Source: Blattamonas nauphoetae (taxonomy: Eukaryota > Preaxostyla > Oxymonadida). Taken from it: a stretch of 24,325 nucleotides of DNA. The notes under the pieces were generated by a model, which was not told where the DNA came from, searched no databases, and saw nothing but the letters and a program-made list of their open reading frames with translations. Position numbers and translations under genes: made by a program. Positions within the stretch are counted from its first letter, which is position 1. Each line of letters opens with the position of its first letter. Shown here piece by piece: positions 9,388-17,900 of the stretch. The DNA lies in assembly GCA_033064195.1 (NCBI GenBank), contig JARBJD010000680.1:1-24325 (forward strand), written 5' to 3'.

Positions 9388-9690
9388 TTATTTATTTTTC
9401 ACTTTCTTTAGCTTTGGTTTTGGCTTCAGCTTTTCTTCCAGTCTCAGTATTTCACCTCTGAGCTGATTTGCAACTGCTGTGTTTCCTTCATTGATTGCTT
9501 GCTCATACTGTGCCATCTTTTCTGCATGGATTTGCTGATCCGATTTCACATCTGGAATCATCTCCACTCCTGTCTGTGCAATCTTTGAAATCACTGGTCC
9601 AACGAAGGGAATGAGATTCAAAAATGGTGCTCCAATTCTGAGAATGGTTTTACCGACTCCTGCTAATTTTGAAAACCAACCTGGTGCCAT
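9388..9690 (-). CDS. Small hydrophobic virion-type protein, 100 residues (MAPG family)
   Basis: The protein starts MAPGWFSKLAGVGKTILRIG. A hydrophobic, glycine-containing N-terminal 45 residues (GAPFLNLIPFVGPVISKIA) are followed by a charged helical tail that ends in a lysine/proline-rich run. The first 20 residues match the next gene upstream (9725-10066), so the two are probably paralogues. An amphipathic N-terminus plus a basic tail recalls minor core or membrane-lytic proteins of adenovirus-like particles, but this is analogy only. The T-rich signal with TTTTTACAG precedes the ATG by two bases. Confidence 0.75.
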   Translation of the reverse strand: MAPGWFSKLAGVGKTILRIGAPFLNLIPFVGPVISKIAQTGVEMIPDVKSDQQIHAEKMAQYEQAINEGNTAVANQLRGEILRLEEKLKPKPKLKKVKNK

Positions 9691-9692
9691 TT

Positions 9693-9708
9693 CTGTAAAA
9701 ATAAAAAA
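9693..9708 (-). promoter_or_regulatory. T-rich start-proximal signal, 100-residue gene
   Basis: The minus strand reads TTTTTTATTTTTACAG, then AA and the ATG. This copy doubles as a very good nematode-style splice acceptor. Confidence 0.6.
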
Positions 9709-9724
9709 CTGGATTTACATTAAT

Positions 9725-10066
9725 TTATAAACCTTTGAATTGAATTTTTGAATTTGACGATTGAGGCATCTCATCATTCACGTATCGTCCATTTCGTGGC
9801 GGTTCATAATCAAGCATTTGTGGTCTTTGATCTGAAAAGTCCTGTCGTTGAGGTTTTTGTGACTGATTCATTGCTTTGTTTTGCTGGTACACATCCGTCA
9901 TTCCTCCTAATCCACTGAGGATCCCTCCTGCTGTTTGTCCGAACTTGTTGTTCGTCTGTGAGAGCAAGCCACCACCGACTTGAAGCAACGTTGGAGCTAG
10001 AGGTTTGATGAATTGAAAGAACTGTTTGCCGATATTTTTGAGTTTGTTGAAACTTCCTGGTGCCAT
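9725..10066 (-). CDS. Small glycine-rich hydrophobic protein, 113 residues (MAPG family)
   Basis: The protein begins MAPGSFNKLKNIGKQFFQF, closely matching the start of its downstream neighbour. Residues 20-57 are hydrophobic and glycine-rich (LLQVGGGLL, GGILSGLGGMTD), which suits membrane interaction or a capsid-interior role. The rest is polar and rich in Q, P, N and R, and probably disordered. It is a complete frame within the capsid block, preceded by the T-rich signal. No named family is recognised. Confidence 0.75.
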   Translation of the reverse strand: MAPGSFNKLKNIGKQFFQFIKPLAPTLLQVGGGLLSQTNNKFGQTAGGILSGLGGMTDVYQQNKAMNQSQKPQRQDFSDQRPQMLDYEPPRNGRYVNDEMPQSSNSKIQFKGL

Positions 10067-10069
10067 TTA

Positions 10070-10084
10070 TGTAAAAATAAAAAA
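10070..10084 (-). promoter_or_regulatory. T-rich start-proximal signal, 113-residue gene
   Basis: The minus strand reads TTTTTTATTTTTACA, ending three bases before the ATG at 10066. There is no AG acceptor. Confidence 0.6.
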
Positions 10085-10101
10085 TACAATTCATGAAATA
10101 T

Positions 10102-10689
10102 TTATCTCGGGATTGCTTTCGTTAGTGAAATTCCATAATTGAGGATAGTGTTGTAGGCTTCATTGAAGGCAATACTCATGTCTTTTCCACCAACAAGGAT
10201 CTTGAATATTGTTCCAAACACTGGTAGTTTATTCAGACATAAGCACTTGTCAGACAAATCATCCAATTCGATCACCACATCATTGATTCCTGTTAGTGTT
10301 GCTATCAAAGCACATAAATCACTTTGGTTCGTGATCAGTTTCTTCGATGGTTCAATGAGGTTATTCAGTAGTTTCTTTTCACAAGCGAATGCATTCTTGT
10401 ACACAAGCAAGAATTGATCTTTGAATGCTGCGATATTAGAAGTGTATTCCCGTAGTGGAATTGAACGACTTTGGATCGGTGCGGATGGATAGATCTCTAG
10501 TGGTGGCGGATCATAAATACCTGATTCATTGTTCATTTCAACATTTGCACCTTGAACATTTCGATCTTCGAGCTTTGGTCTTCCAGAAGATGCTCCTTTA
10601 TTATCGATGATGACATTGTTGGTGATTGACGTTGGAACAGAAGAAGAACTTGTGTGTTTCGTAAATTGACAACTTGGAATTGGCTGCAT
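10102..10689 (-). CDS. 195-residue Maverick protein with a PSAP motif, function unknown
   Basis: I take the ATG at 10689 as the start, because the codon before it is GTG. The N-terminal third is polar and low-complexity (a run of four serines). Residues about 60-71 read DPPPLEIYPSAP, which contains a P-S-A-P tetrapeptide of the kind that binds the ESCRT protein TSG101. The C-terminal half is helical and moderately hydrophobic, with a CLCLNKLPVFGTIFKILVGG segment. A T-rich signal lies upstream. Its place among the virion genes suggests a structural or egress role, but no family is recognised. Confidence 0.7.
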   Translation of the reverse strand: MQPIPSCQFTKHTSSSSVPTSITNNVIIDNKGASSGRPKLEDRNVQGANVEMNNESGIYDPPPLEIYPSAPIQSRSIPLREYTSNIAAFKDQFLLVYKNAFACEKKLLNNLIEPSKKLITNQSDLCALIATLTGINDVVIELDDLSDKCLCLNKLPVFGTIFKILVGGKDMSIAFNEAYNTILNYGISLTKAIPR

Positions 10690-10695
10690 CACTTT

Positions 10696-10711
10696 CTATA
10701 CAAATAAAAAA
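10696..10711 (-). promoter_or_regulatory. T-rich start-proximal signal, 195-residue gene
   Basis: The minus strand reads TTTTTTATTTGTATAG, six bases before the ATG at 10689. Confidence 0.55.
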
Positions 10712-10725
10712 TTGATTTTAATGTT

Positions 10726-11163
10726 TTATGATTCCATTTCTTTCTCCAAGTGTGCGAATCGAGCATATTCAGGCAAATACACTTGTTGATATTGTCCTAC
10801 ATCTCTTGTTCGATATGCTTCATTCGTCAGTTGATTCAGAATTGTTGATATTTCAACATTGTATTGACCAAGGAATTCACTCAAATATGTTGGATTTGTT
10901 GTCGTATTGTCAAGAAATTGTGGACTTACCAATTCTTGGAAGTCTTTTCTGTACTTGACTCTCTGACATTCTTCATTTGTGCTTACGAAGTTTTGAACAT
11001 TATCTTCAAGCCATTTATCCCACATCTTTGATGCTATTTTAGACTGAATTGAATTGAAAACCATGTTGTCCAAGATTCCATTGCAAACGTCAACTGGATG
11101 ATCTTTACTGGCACGATACACCTTCAAAACATTCGTCATATAGTCACCAACTGCTTTCTTCAT
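10726..11163 (-). CDS. 145-residue Maverick protein, helical, function unknown
   Basis: A complete frame from ATG. The composition predicts a mostly alpha-helical soluble protein with several tryptophan and tyrosine residues (SKMWDKWLEDNVQNF near 45-60) and an acidic/basic mixed C-terminus. No signal or membrane segment is seen. Unlike its neighbours it lacks the T-rich signal in the 42 bases before its ATG, so it may be read from the same transcript as the gene at 11206-11679. No family is recognised. Confidence 0.68.
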   Translation of the reverse strand: MKKAVGDYMTNVLKVYRASKDHPVDVCNGILDNMVFNSIQSKIASKMWDKWLEDNVQNFVSTNEECQRVKYRKDFQELVSPQFLDNTTTNPTYLSEFLGQYNVEISTILNQLTNEAYRTRDVGQYQQVYLPEYARFAHLEKEMES

Positions 11164-11205
11164 TATTGGATATGGTTGTTGTGATCGTTGTTTTTGCAGG
11201 TCTCC

Positions 11206-11679
11206 CTAACTGACTTCATGATAGTTTCCTGGCAAATCGTACGTTCCAGTCTTGAGAAAATTGTTGTGTGCAGCCTTGATTCTTCTTCCATGATCTTGAC
11301 GAAATGATGAATATGGTTGTTGTCTACGCATATCTGGTGTAGGATTCATTGAATAGTATGTCTCGACGACAGGTCGACTATTGTATGGTGCAAGCATAAA
11401 TCCATTGGCTGCAATCAGATCATTACTTTCTTTGTCATAAATCATCACATCTGGTACTTTTCCATGTTTTTCCATTTGAACAGTCCAATTTTGTCCAGTT
11501 CTTTCAATGTATTCTAAGGCTGATGGAACACTACTGAGTGCAGAATTGAATTTGGTGCGAATGTCATCATCAGCATAGATTCTTTTCATTGCTGCTGGAG
11601 TATCTTGTGAATAACTCATTTTTGGTTTCTTTGGTTGTGCTTTTCTTGCTGTTTTTTGATACACTATCTTTTGCGACAT
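11206..11679 (-). CDS. 157-residue basic Maverick protein, function unknown
   Basis: The N-terminal 25 residues are strongly basic (KTARKAQPKKPK), suggesting DNA contact or nuclear targeting. The middle contains aromatic, ordered-looking sequence, and the C-terminus carries R/Q/Y-rich stretches (MRRQQPYSSFRQDHGRRI). It is the first gene of the leftward capsid block. It is divergent from the ATPase, with only 61 bases between their start codons, so the two share one control region. A genome-binding or core-protein role is plausible from charge and position only. Confidence 0.68.
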   Translation of the reverse strand: MSQKIVYQKTARKAQPKKPKMSYSQDTPAAMKRIYADDDIRTKFNSALSSVPSALEYIERTGQNWTVQMEKHGKVPDVMIYDKESNDLIAANGFMLAPYNSRPVVETYYSMNPTPDMRRQQPYSSFRQDHGRRIKAAHNNFLKTGTYDLPGNYHEVS

Positions 11680-11740
11680 CTGTGTATTTCATACAAAATA
11701 AAAAATCCAAAACTATATTTTAATTAGTGATAAATCATAA
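11680..11740. promoter_or_regulatory. Divergent control region between virion block and ATPase
   Basis: This 61-base gap contains the T-rich signal for the leftward gene (11691-11705, TTTTTATTTTGTAT on the minus strand). For the rightward ATPase it contains TTTTAATTAGTGATAAATC. The latter resembles the TTAATTAGTATAAA just before the ATG of the 201-residue gene at 21101. Confidence 0.5.
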
Positions 11741-12586
11741 ATGCAAAGAACAAAAATGTCATTAACAGCGTATGTGAATGCAAAAATAAGTGAAGCATCC
11801 AATCGAAATGTTTCTCATGAAGTTCAATCACAAATACATCCAGACCTAAATTTCAATCGCAATAGTGTAAATGTCCTCGTTGGAAACAGAGGAAGTGGGA
11901 AAACCTTCAATGCACTTCGAGAAGTTGCCAAGCTCCAGAATGTTCAGGTTAGGAATGAACTCTTTCACTTGTTTGTCTTCGTCACTGATAAGAACATTGA
12001 TTCAACATTCGACAAGTTCAAACCAATACTGTCTGTTCCATACGTGAAAGTGAAATTTGATGAAGCACTTTCGTTTCTGTTGGAATTGTCACAATCAAAA
12101 GCTGCTTATGAAGAAATTTTTGACCACCAATGGCAAGATCGAATTACTGATGAATGCAGAGATGATCTCTTTAATGCTCTATACATTGATGATTTCTCTG
12201 TGAAGAATCTCCAAACAATCATTCTTCTTGATGACTGTCGTAGAATTCTTGGTGAACGTATAACATCCAAAAATAGAATGACAATGATGGACTTGTTACT
12301 GGAGAATCGACAACCGAAATTCACTTTCTTTCTGACCATGCATGAGCTCTTCAGTTTGTCAGCAGACATGAAGTCAAACATTGATTCGATGTGGATCTTT
12401 GGAGGATTCAACAAAGAACGAATCAGTAGAGTATATCCTCAACTGAACTCACCAATTGACATTCGACAGTTCTGGAACATCTATCAACGAAAACAAAAAT
12501 GTGAAGCAATCATTCTTCGATACAACACAGATGGAGTTGCACTGAATGAGATCAACAAAGATGGACTAATTCGTAGTGTCCGATAA
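11741..12586 (+). CDS. Packaging-type ATPase (A32/FtsK-HerA-like), 281 residues
   Basis: A P-loop ATPase with Walker A GNRGSGKT at residues 48-55 and Walker B TIILLDD at 159-165. It is followed by a sensor-type strand FFLTMHE at about 196-202. Length and motif spacing fit the genome-packaging ATPases of Polintons, adintoviruses and large DNA viruses, which push DNA into preformed capsids. It is the only plus-strand gene of the element and its frame is intact. A second in-frame ATG lies five codons downstream, so the start is uncertain by that amount. Its last 21 bases overlap, tail to tail, the small gene at 12566-12949. Confidence 0.85.
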   Translation: MQRTKMSLTAYVNAKISEASNRNVSHEVQSQIHPDLNFNRNSVNVLVGNRGSGKTFNALREVAKLQNVQVRNELFHLFVFVTDKNIDSTFDKFKPILSVPYVKVKFDEALSFLLELSQSKAAYEEIFDHQWQDRITDECRDDLFNALYIDDFSVKNLQTIILLDDCRRILGERITSKNRMTMMDLLLENRQPKFTFFLTMHELFSLSADMKSNIDSMWIFGGFNKERISRVYPQLNSPIDIRQFWNIYQRKQKCEAIILRYNTDGVALNEINKDGLIRSVR

Positions 12587-12949
12587 TTCTTGTATCAGGT
12601 TTCCGATGGTGTCTGTCAACGTTCGAATTGATTCTTCAATGTCGGATAATCTCTGATCAATCGAGAGTGAGTTGGATCCGTCGATGTTGTCATTGTTTAT
12701 TTTTCTAAGTGCAATCTCACCTCTTATTTTTGTTATTTTGTATCCGTCAATTTTGATCAACCGATTCAGTTTCTGGGTGGTGTATTCGTTTAGTTCTTTT
12801 CTGTTCTTTTCCAAAAACTTCTGAAAATCATAGATGTTTTCAAAACAGTTCTGTTTAGGATCAAACGGTTCTAAAATCTTTAGATCTTTATCAAAATGTT
12901 CTAAAAACTTTGGATCTTTTCCAAAATGTTCTAAACTGTTCCGAATCAT
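12566..12949 (-). CDS. Small coiled-coil protein with 10-residue repeats, 127 residues
   Basis: The ATG at 12949 is chosen because it follows the leader CTGTTTAAA, shared with the polymerase gene. Residues about 6-33 hold three tandem decamers of the type LEHFGKDPKF, visible in the DNA as 30-base repeats near 12865-12935. A charged linker follows. The end is a heptad-like stretch (IDQRLSDIEESIRTLTDTI) that predicts a coiled coil. No family is recognised. It converges on the ATPase gene with a 21-base overlap. Confidence 0.6.
   Translation of the reverse strand: MIRNSLEHFGKDPKFLEHFDKDLKILEPFDPKQNCFENIYDFQKFLEKNRKELNEYTTQKLNRLIKIDGYKITKIRGEIALRKINNDNIDGSNSLSIDQRLSDIEESIRTLTDTIGNLIQELSDTTN
12865..12935 (-). 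repeat. Tandem 30-base coding repeats
   Basis: Two to three copies of a unit containing GTTCTAAA followed by CTTTGGATCTT-like sequence encode the LE-H/P-F-x-K-D decamers of the small coiled-coil protein. Copy number could vary between related elements. Confidence 0.6.
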
Positions 12950-12950
12950 T

Positions 12951-13919
12951 TTAAACAGAATAAAAATATTTGAAACACTTTTGAAATTCAACGATATTGA
13001 ACTCATCAATGAACTCTGGTGATAAATCATCGATGGAAGCAGCATGATATTTTGTGTGTTGGATTGGAACGCACACTATTTTTGGTAGACAGGTGAGTCC
13101 ATTCAGAAGTTTTGCCACCACATTTCCGTGTTTGTACTCAATGAATTGTCCAACAAATTGAAACTGTCTTCGCTTCTTCTGAAACTTGGCAACATACTTG
13201 TTCAAATCAAGATGAATCAACAAGATGTTTCATGGTTTATATCGCCAAAGCATCTGTGTCATCTGCTGTCTTTGGATGTTCTTTAATTGTTCTTCACAAC
13301 TGGAGATGTACAGTGCTTCAATTTCACGATTGTTTTGTGCTTGCTGTGGAGTGAACTTGTTCCAGTATGCTCGATGTGGAGTCATGTTGTAGTATTCCAC
13401 CATCTGATTCATCAATGAGTGATTTGCCATTTGTGTTGGATTGTCCTGGAATCCATCTCTAACTGTTCTGATCACTCGATCGACAATTCTGTTGTGATTT
13501 GTGAATGGTGAGCTTGTGAAATATGTACTGACTTTCTGTTGCTTGAAATACGTTGATGCTTCTCCACTGGTCCATGCTGCTTCTCCATCCCCACAAATGT
13601 TGTTGACGTGAACTCCACGATGATTTATCAGATCGTTGATTGCAGTCTTGACTTTGCTCCATGATTTATCCAGTACAGGAATTACTACAAGGTATTTTGT
13701 GTTGATGTTGATCGCAAAGAGGTAGATCTGGAGAACTGTTTTTGACGTTGGTGATTGGATAAAAACGAGATCAATTTCCCATGATCCAAACTTGGGAGAA
13801 AAGTAAGGTCTGTCACACTTTTGTGGAACCTTTTTGTCTGCTGTCTTTTCTGAATCTCCAGTGATGTTTTTGGACATAAATAGCATCTTTGATCGAAAAG
13901 GATATTGTATTTTAGTCAC
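12951..13919 (-). pseudogene. RVE-type integrase of the Maverick (interrupted about once)
   Basis: The core resembles retroviral/Polinton DDE integrases, which cut and join the element ends to host DNA. An acidic residue sits in FGSWEIDLVFIQ (near residue 50) and a second in NICGDGEAAW (near 111), followed by HNRIVDRVIRTVRDGF (about 142-157). The distal part carries a beta-barrel-like segment (FVGQFIEYKHGNVVAKLL) of the kind that follows integrase cores. The frame is broken about once. No T-rich signal or good ATG precedes it, so the true start is unclear. It lies between the coiled-coil gene and the 316-residue gene, both on the same strand. Confidence 0.85.
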
Positions 13920-13961
13920 GGTTTTTTGAATCGTTGGTTGGTCAATAATCGTCGCACCACC

Positions 13962-14912
13962 TCATTTTTCCCTCAGGATTTTCCTCGGATGTGCAGTCTC
14001 CCATCTATGAGTATATTCATCGTACCATTCCTGAAATGATCTTCCACCAAATGGGATTTGTTTTGGATGTGCTAAAATGAACTCAGTTTCATCATTTCCG
14101 AGTGTTCTACTGACATGTGAAAGAATAAACATATTTCGATTCAGTTTCTTTGATTCAACGATCTGTTTGTCAATGAATTGTTCCATTTTCTGTTGATTGT
14201 CCATCATTGAATTCTCTGCTTTGATTTGTTCCTCCTCTGAATTGTCCTTCTGTTGATGGTCAAAATAAGCTTTCACTTGATCCAACTTTCCCAGTACTTG
14301 TCTTGTCGTTGGTTCGACCTTGTTGATCTCTCTCACTGAGGGCTTGAATCTTTTGTTTATACTCTCAGATGGACGTGGATCTTGAGAAATAGATATTGGT
14401 GGATCATCATCTTCAAACTTCATCTCCTTCAATGGGAATTCATATTCTGAACCAATTGATGTCGGGTTTCTCTTCTGTCCAGGAATGATTGGAGATTCAG
14501 GTGTTTCAATAGCAATTGGTTGGGGAAGTTGTGTTGGAATGACGATTGCTGGTGGTTGATTAAAATGACTATTCTGTGCTTCCTGATAATATCGTTGATA
14601 TGCTCTGTATGCTTGTCTTGCATCGTTGTTACTGAGGATCCATCCGGTGAATTGTTTCACAAATCTTTGAACTACAATTTTGCCATCAGCAATGTTCAAA
14701 TCAGGAGGTAATTCTCCATTCAGCCAATCATTAAAATATGTCTCATCATTTGCGTCGTATTGTCCATTTGAATCATTGACATGATAGGTTGGTAAAATAT
14801 GTGAAAACGTCAATGTGACATTGTATATTTTTGTCTTGGAATGGAACGTGTTGTCCAGGAGGTTTTTCACTATTCGATCAATTTGTGTTGAATTCAAATA
14901 CGGTCTACTCAT
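13962..14912 (-). CDS. 316-residue Maverick protein of unknown function
   Basis: A complete frame from the ATG at 14912, with the TTTATTTTTGTAG signal ending two bases upstream. The N-terminal half (1-125) is ordered-looking, with a GWILSNNDARQAYRAYQRYY helix. Residues 130-215 are polar, P/S/E/R-rich and probably disordered. The C-terminal 100 residues contain charged helix-forming sequence and end in a W/H/R-rich stretch (EEWYDEYTHRW-like). I find no recognisable motif. It lies between the polymerase and integrase genes, so a role in replication (a terminal-protein or DNA-binding partner) is possible but unproven. Confidence 0.68.
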   Translation of the reverse strand: MSRPYLNSTQIDRIVKNLLDNTFHSKTKIYNVTLTFSHILPTYHVNDSNGQYDANDETYFNDWLNGELPPDLNIADGKIVVQRFVKQFTGWILSNNDARQAYRAYQRYYQEAQNSHFNQPPAIVIPTQLPQPIAIETPESPIIPGQKRNPTSIGSEYEFPLKEMKFEDDDPPISISQDPRPSESINKRFKPSVREINKVEPTTRQVLGKLDQVKAYFDHQQKDNSEEEQIKAENSMMDNQQKMEQFIDKQIVESKKLNRNMFILSHVSRTLGNDETEFILAHPKQIPFGGRSFQEWYDEYTHRWETAHPRKILREK

Positions 14913-14914
14913 TT

Positions 14915-14927
14915 CTACAAAAATAAA
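14915..14927 (-). promoter_or_regulatory. T-rich start-proximal signal, 316-residue gene
   Basis: The minus strand reads TTTATTTTTGTAG, then AA and the ATG. It is one of the few copies outside the capsid block. Confidence 0.55.
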
Positions 14928-14935
14928 GTTTGTGT

Positions 14936-17900
14936 TTATTCGATTAGATAATCAGTTGCTTTCAGTCCATGAATGAATGGAGGACATGATTCATTTTCAA
15001 GTACGATTGCCTTCAGATGAATTCCACTGAGACTGAGTTTCTGCTGTTGTATTTTGGCTATCTCAAATCCATTGGAGTCATCGTCAGAGTGAACTCTTCT
15101 CGTTTGAAAGTTCAATGTAGAAGTCACTGTTTTCTCTCCATTCAGACACTTCACATAATCGTCACTTGTGATGTTAGTTTTCTTCAGAGACACTCCTTTG
15201 ATTTTACATTTCTCATCGAGAGAGTAACACTTTGGTGCAAGACAGATCATCTGTTCACCTTCTTTTCAATTGCTAATCCCAACAACTTCTTCCTCATCAT
15301 CAACTCCTTTTCAGGATTGGGGAACCATTCATATTTGTGGGTATCATAGAATTCTTTGTCAGCAATAACATGTTCAAATTGTTGATGGATTCCAGCAGTC
15401 GGATCACCACTAATTGCCCAATAAGCCGAGTCAGTGTCTCCCTCACAGAAATGAATCTTATTCATGTCTAGACACTTGTACATGAAGTTGTAGATGAAAT
15501 TCAGATACCAGAACTTGGCATTGTCGAGTGTGAATACTGCTTCTTGCAGACATGTTTTGCAGGATGCTTTCTCTCTGTCTTCAATCACAATGTAGTTGTC
15601 CTCATTGATTTCTCTTGTTGCTACAAATCCTTTCATCATTTGCTTCAGGTATGTTCTCTTCTCATTGCAGATTGTAATTGAGTTGTACTTCTCAGTGTTC
15701 ATTCCATCATATCCGTAGCTTCCATTGAGGTTCGTCTTACAGAACTGTTCCTTTCCTTTGTTTCCAACCTTCATTGCTTCAATTCTATCATTCATGAATG
15801 AAGTTACAAATGGTTCAAATCCAGCATGTCTCGAGAATACCAACACACTCTTGATGTCGTCGACGATGAAGTGACAGTAGTCGATGAGGAACCACAGATA
15901 GTATGTCGAAAAGAACATATACAGATTGTGAGTGCTCAAGAGTTGTGTCAGTTTTCTTTGTTTGTCATCAGTCTTCAATCCATGTTTCTTCATCAACGAA
16001 AAAAGTCTTCTCTCCAATGTTTTCTTCTGTCGTATTGACCACGATGTTTCTGAAGATTGGTGGGAAGTTAATGAAATTATTGATGTACTTTTCATCGATG
16101 TGTCCTTTCAACTCAGCAACAAACAATGTCTTCTTATCCTTGTTCTCGATGATCTCCCGACATTCTTTATCATCTGTTGCTGTGTACAAACATCTTCCTG
16201 GCATGTACATTCTGTGATTAGTGTACGGATTATTCTTGTTCTTGATTGATGAGAAAGCACTTGGATACAGTGAATTAAAGTCAACGCCACAGACATGAGT
16301 CATGATGTGTTCAGTATCAGTTGATTTGACAACACCATCTTCAAATGAGAAGTGATTGATTGGAGTCAAGTCTTTGATGTTCTGTCGGTGCTGAACATTA
16401 GATAATCCACCAGTCACTGCTGCTCTCAACTTGTGATATGTTTGCTCGTGTGTCAGAGTCATCGGCAATGATTTCCAGATGCAGTACTTCTTCAGTTGAA
16501 TTCTCAATCTTGTGAGATGCTCATCATGGTCTGACTTGTATGTGTTGCAGTAGTCACAGCAGATCTTCACGTTCTCTTTTGAATGTCCTTTCGAATTATC
16601 GATTCTATCCAGTGTTGGTCGAACAGCTTGTGAGAAGTGACTCTTGCAGATATAGCACACTTTCTTGCACTGTTGAACAAACCACTCATAGTCTGCTTCA
16701 TTGACGTTTTTGGTTGTATTGCGATGAGCTTTCTGATCCTGATAGATGTATCCTTCCACTTTGTTTTTCCAGTATTGTTTTGTGATTTTGATTGGTCCAG
16801 ATTCGTCACATTCATTATAGTCAGCATCAATGTCGAAATCTTTGTAGGCACATGCATATTTGATTGCAGAGGCATTGGCTGATAATGAGAGATTGTGCAG
16901 CATGTCCACTTTGTATTGGAAGTTCAGATCGATCAAATTGTCCAATGGTGCAATCATACATTCGACGTCTCTAATGTTGTAGAACTTGAGGTATTCCCAT
17001 CTGTTTTTGAATCCTTGTTTGTTCCAATCATCAAGGTAAAGTTGGTAGTCACTATCGGACATTTCACTATTGTTCAGACTGGAATAGAATTCGTATTTGG
17101 AGAATGGTTCTTGTTTGCTCAGTACTGTGTCGTAGTCTGATGAGTCGAATGATTCGTAAGCAAAGAATGATTTCTGAAGAGTTGTGTTTCCTCCAAAGGC
17201 TTTCACTGCATTATCCAACGTCATTGGTCCTGTGTACGACATCATGTCGATAAATCGAAGTACTTGCTGAGTTCTCTCGTGTCTGATCAAAACCTGTTTG
17301 TACTTTGTTGTTGATCCGAGGAAGCTCACCACTTTCCAATCCTTGTCAACGAGATCACGGAAGATGAGATTAATGTCAAATCTGGAGCTGTTGAATCCAA
17401 TCACACTGACTTCATTCTGAGAGGGTATTTCCGGGTCTTCGTAGTAGTTGTCCTCTCGAACTGTTTCTGCATATTTGAAGAGTTGTCTGATCCATTGCTT
17501 CACAAAGTCTTTTCCATCTCGAAGATCAAAGTAGATTGACTTCACTCCTGCTTTTGTCTTAATTGCTGATGCAACTGACAAGGGTTTCAAGTGTGAGATC
17601 AACTGTGTATTGTCATCAGAGAATAGATTGTCAAGAATGAGATCTTCCATTGTTTCGAAATCGTAGGTGATGTAGTATTGTGTTGGTTTGAATTCGTCTT
17701 GTCTCTTATGTGCCATCAGATATTCATTTGTTCTGTTGTTGAGTATGTGTGGAACATAAGGTCTTGGTGTTCTGTCAAGTTGAATCTTTTTCACATGTTT
17801 TCCATCAAGTTCCTTACAATCAGCAAGATGCTTTTCATAATCTCTCGAGAAATGTGAATCTTTCACTTGGAATCCTCTTGATTGACAGTACGGACAGAGT

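Noticed and set aside
12106-12414. 102-codon minus-strand frame inside the ATPase gene.
   Set aside because: It is antisense to the Walker-motif protein, which clearly owns this sequence.
15826-17140. Several plus-strand open frames of 70-105 codons within the polymerase region.
   Set aside because: They are antisense to the polymerase motifs and have the hydrophobic, V/F/C-rich composition typical of shadow frames.
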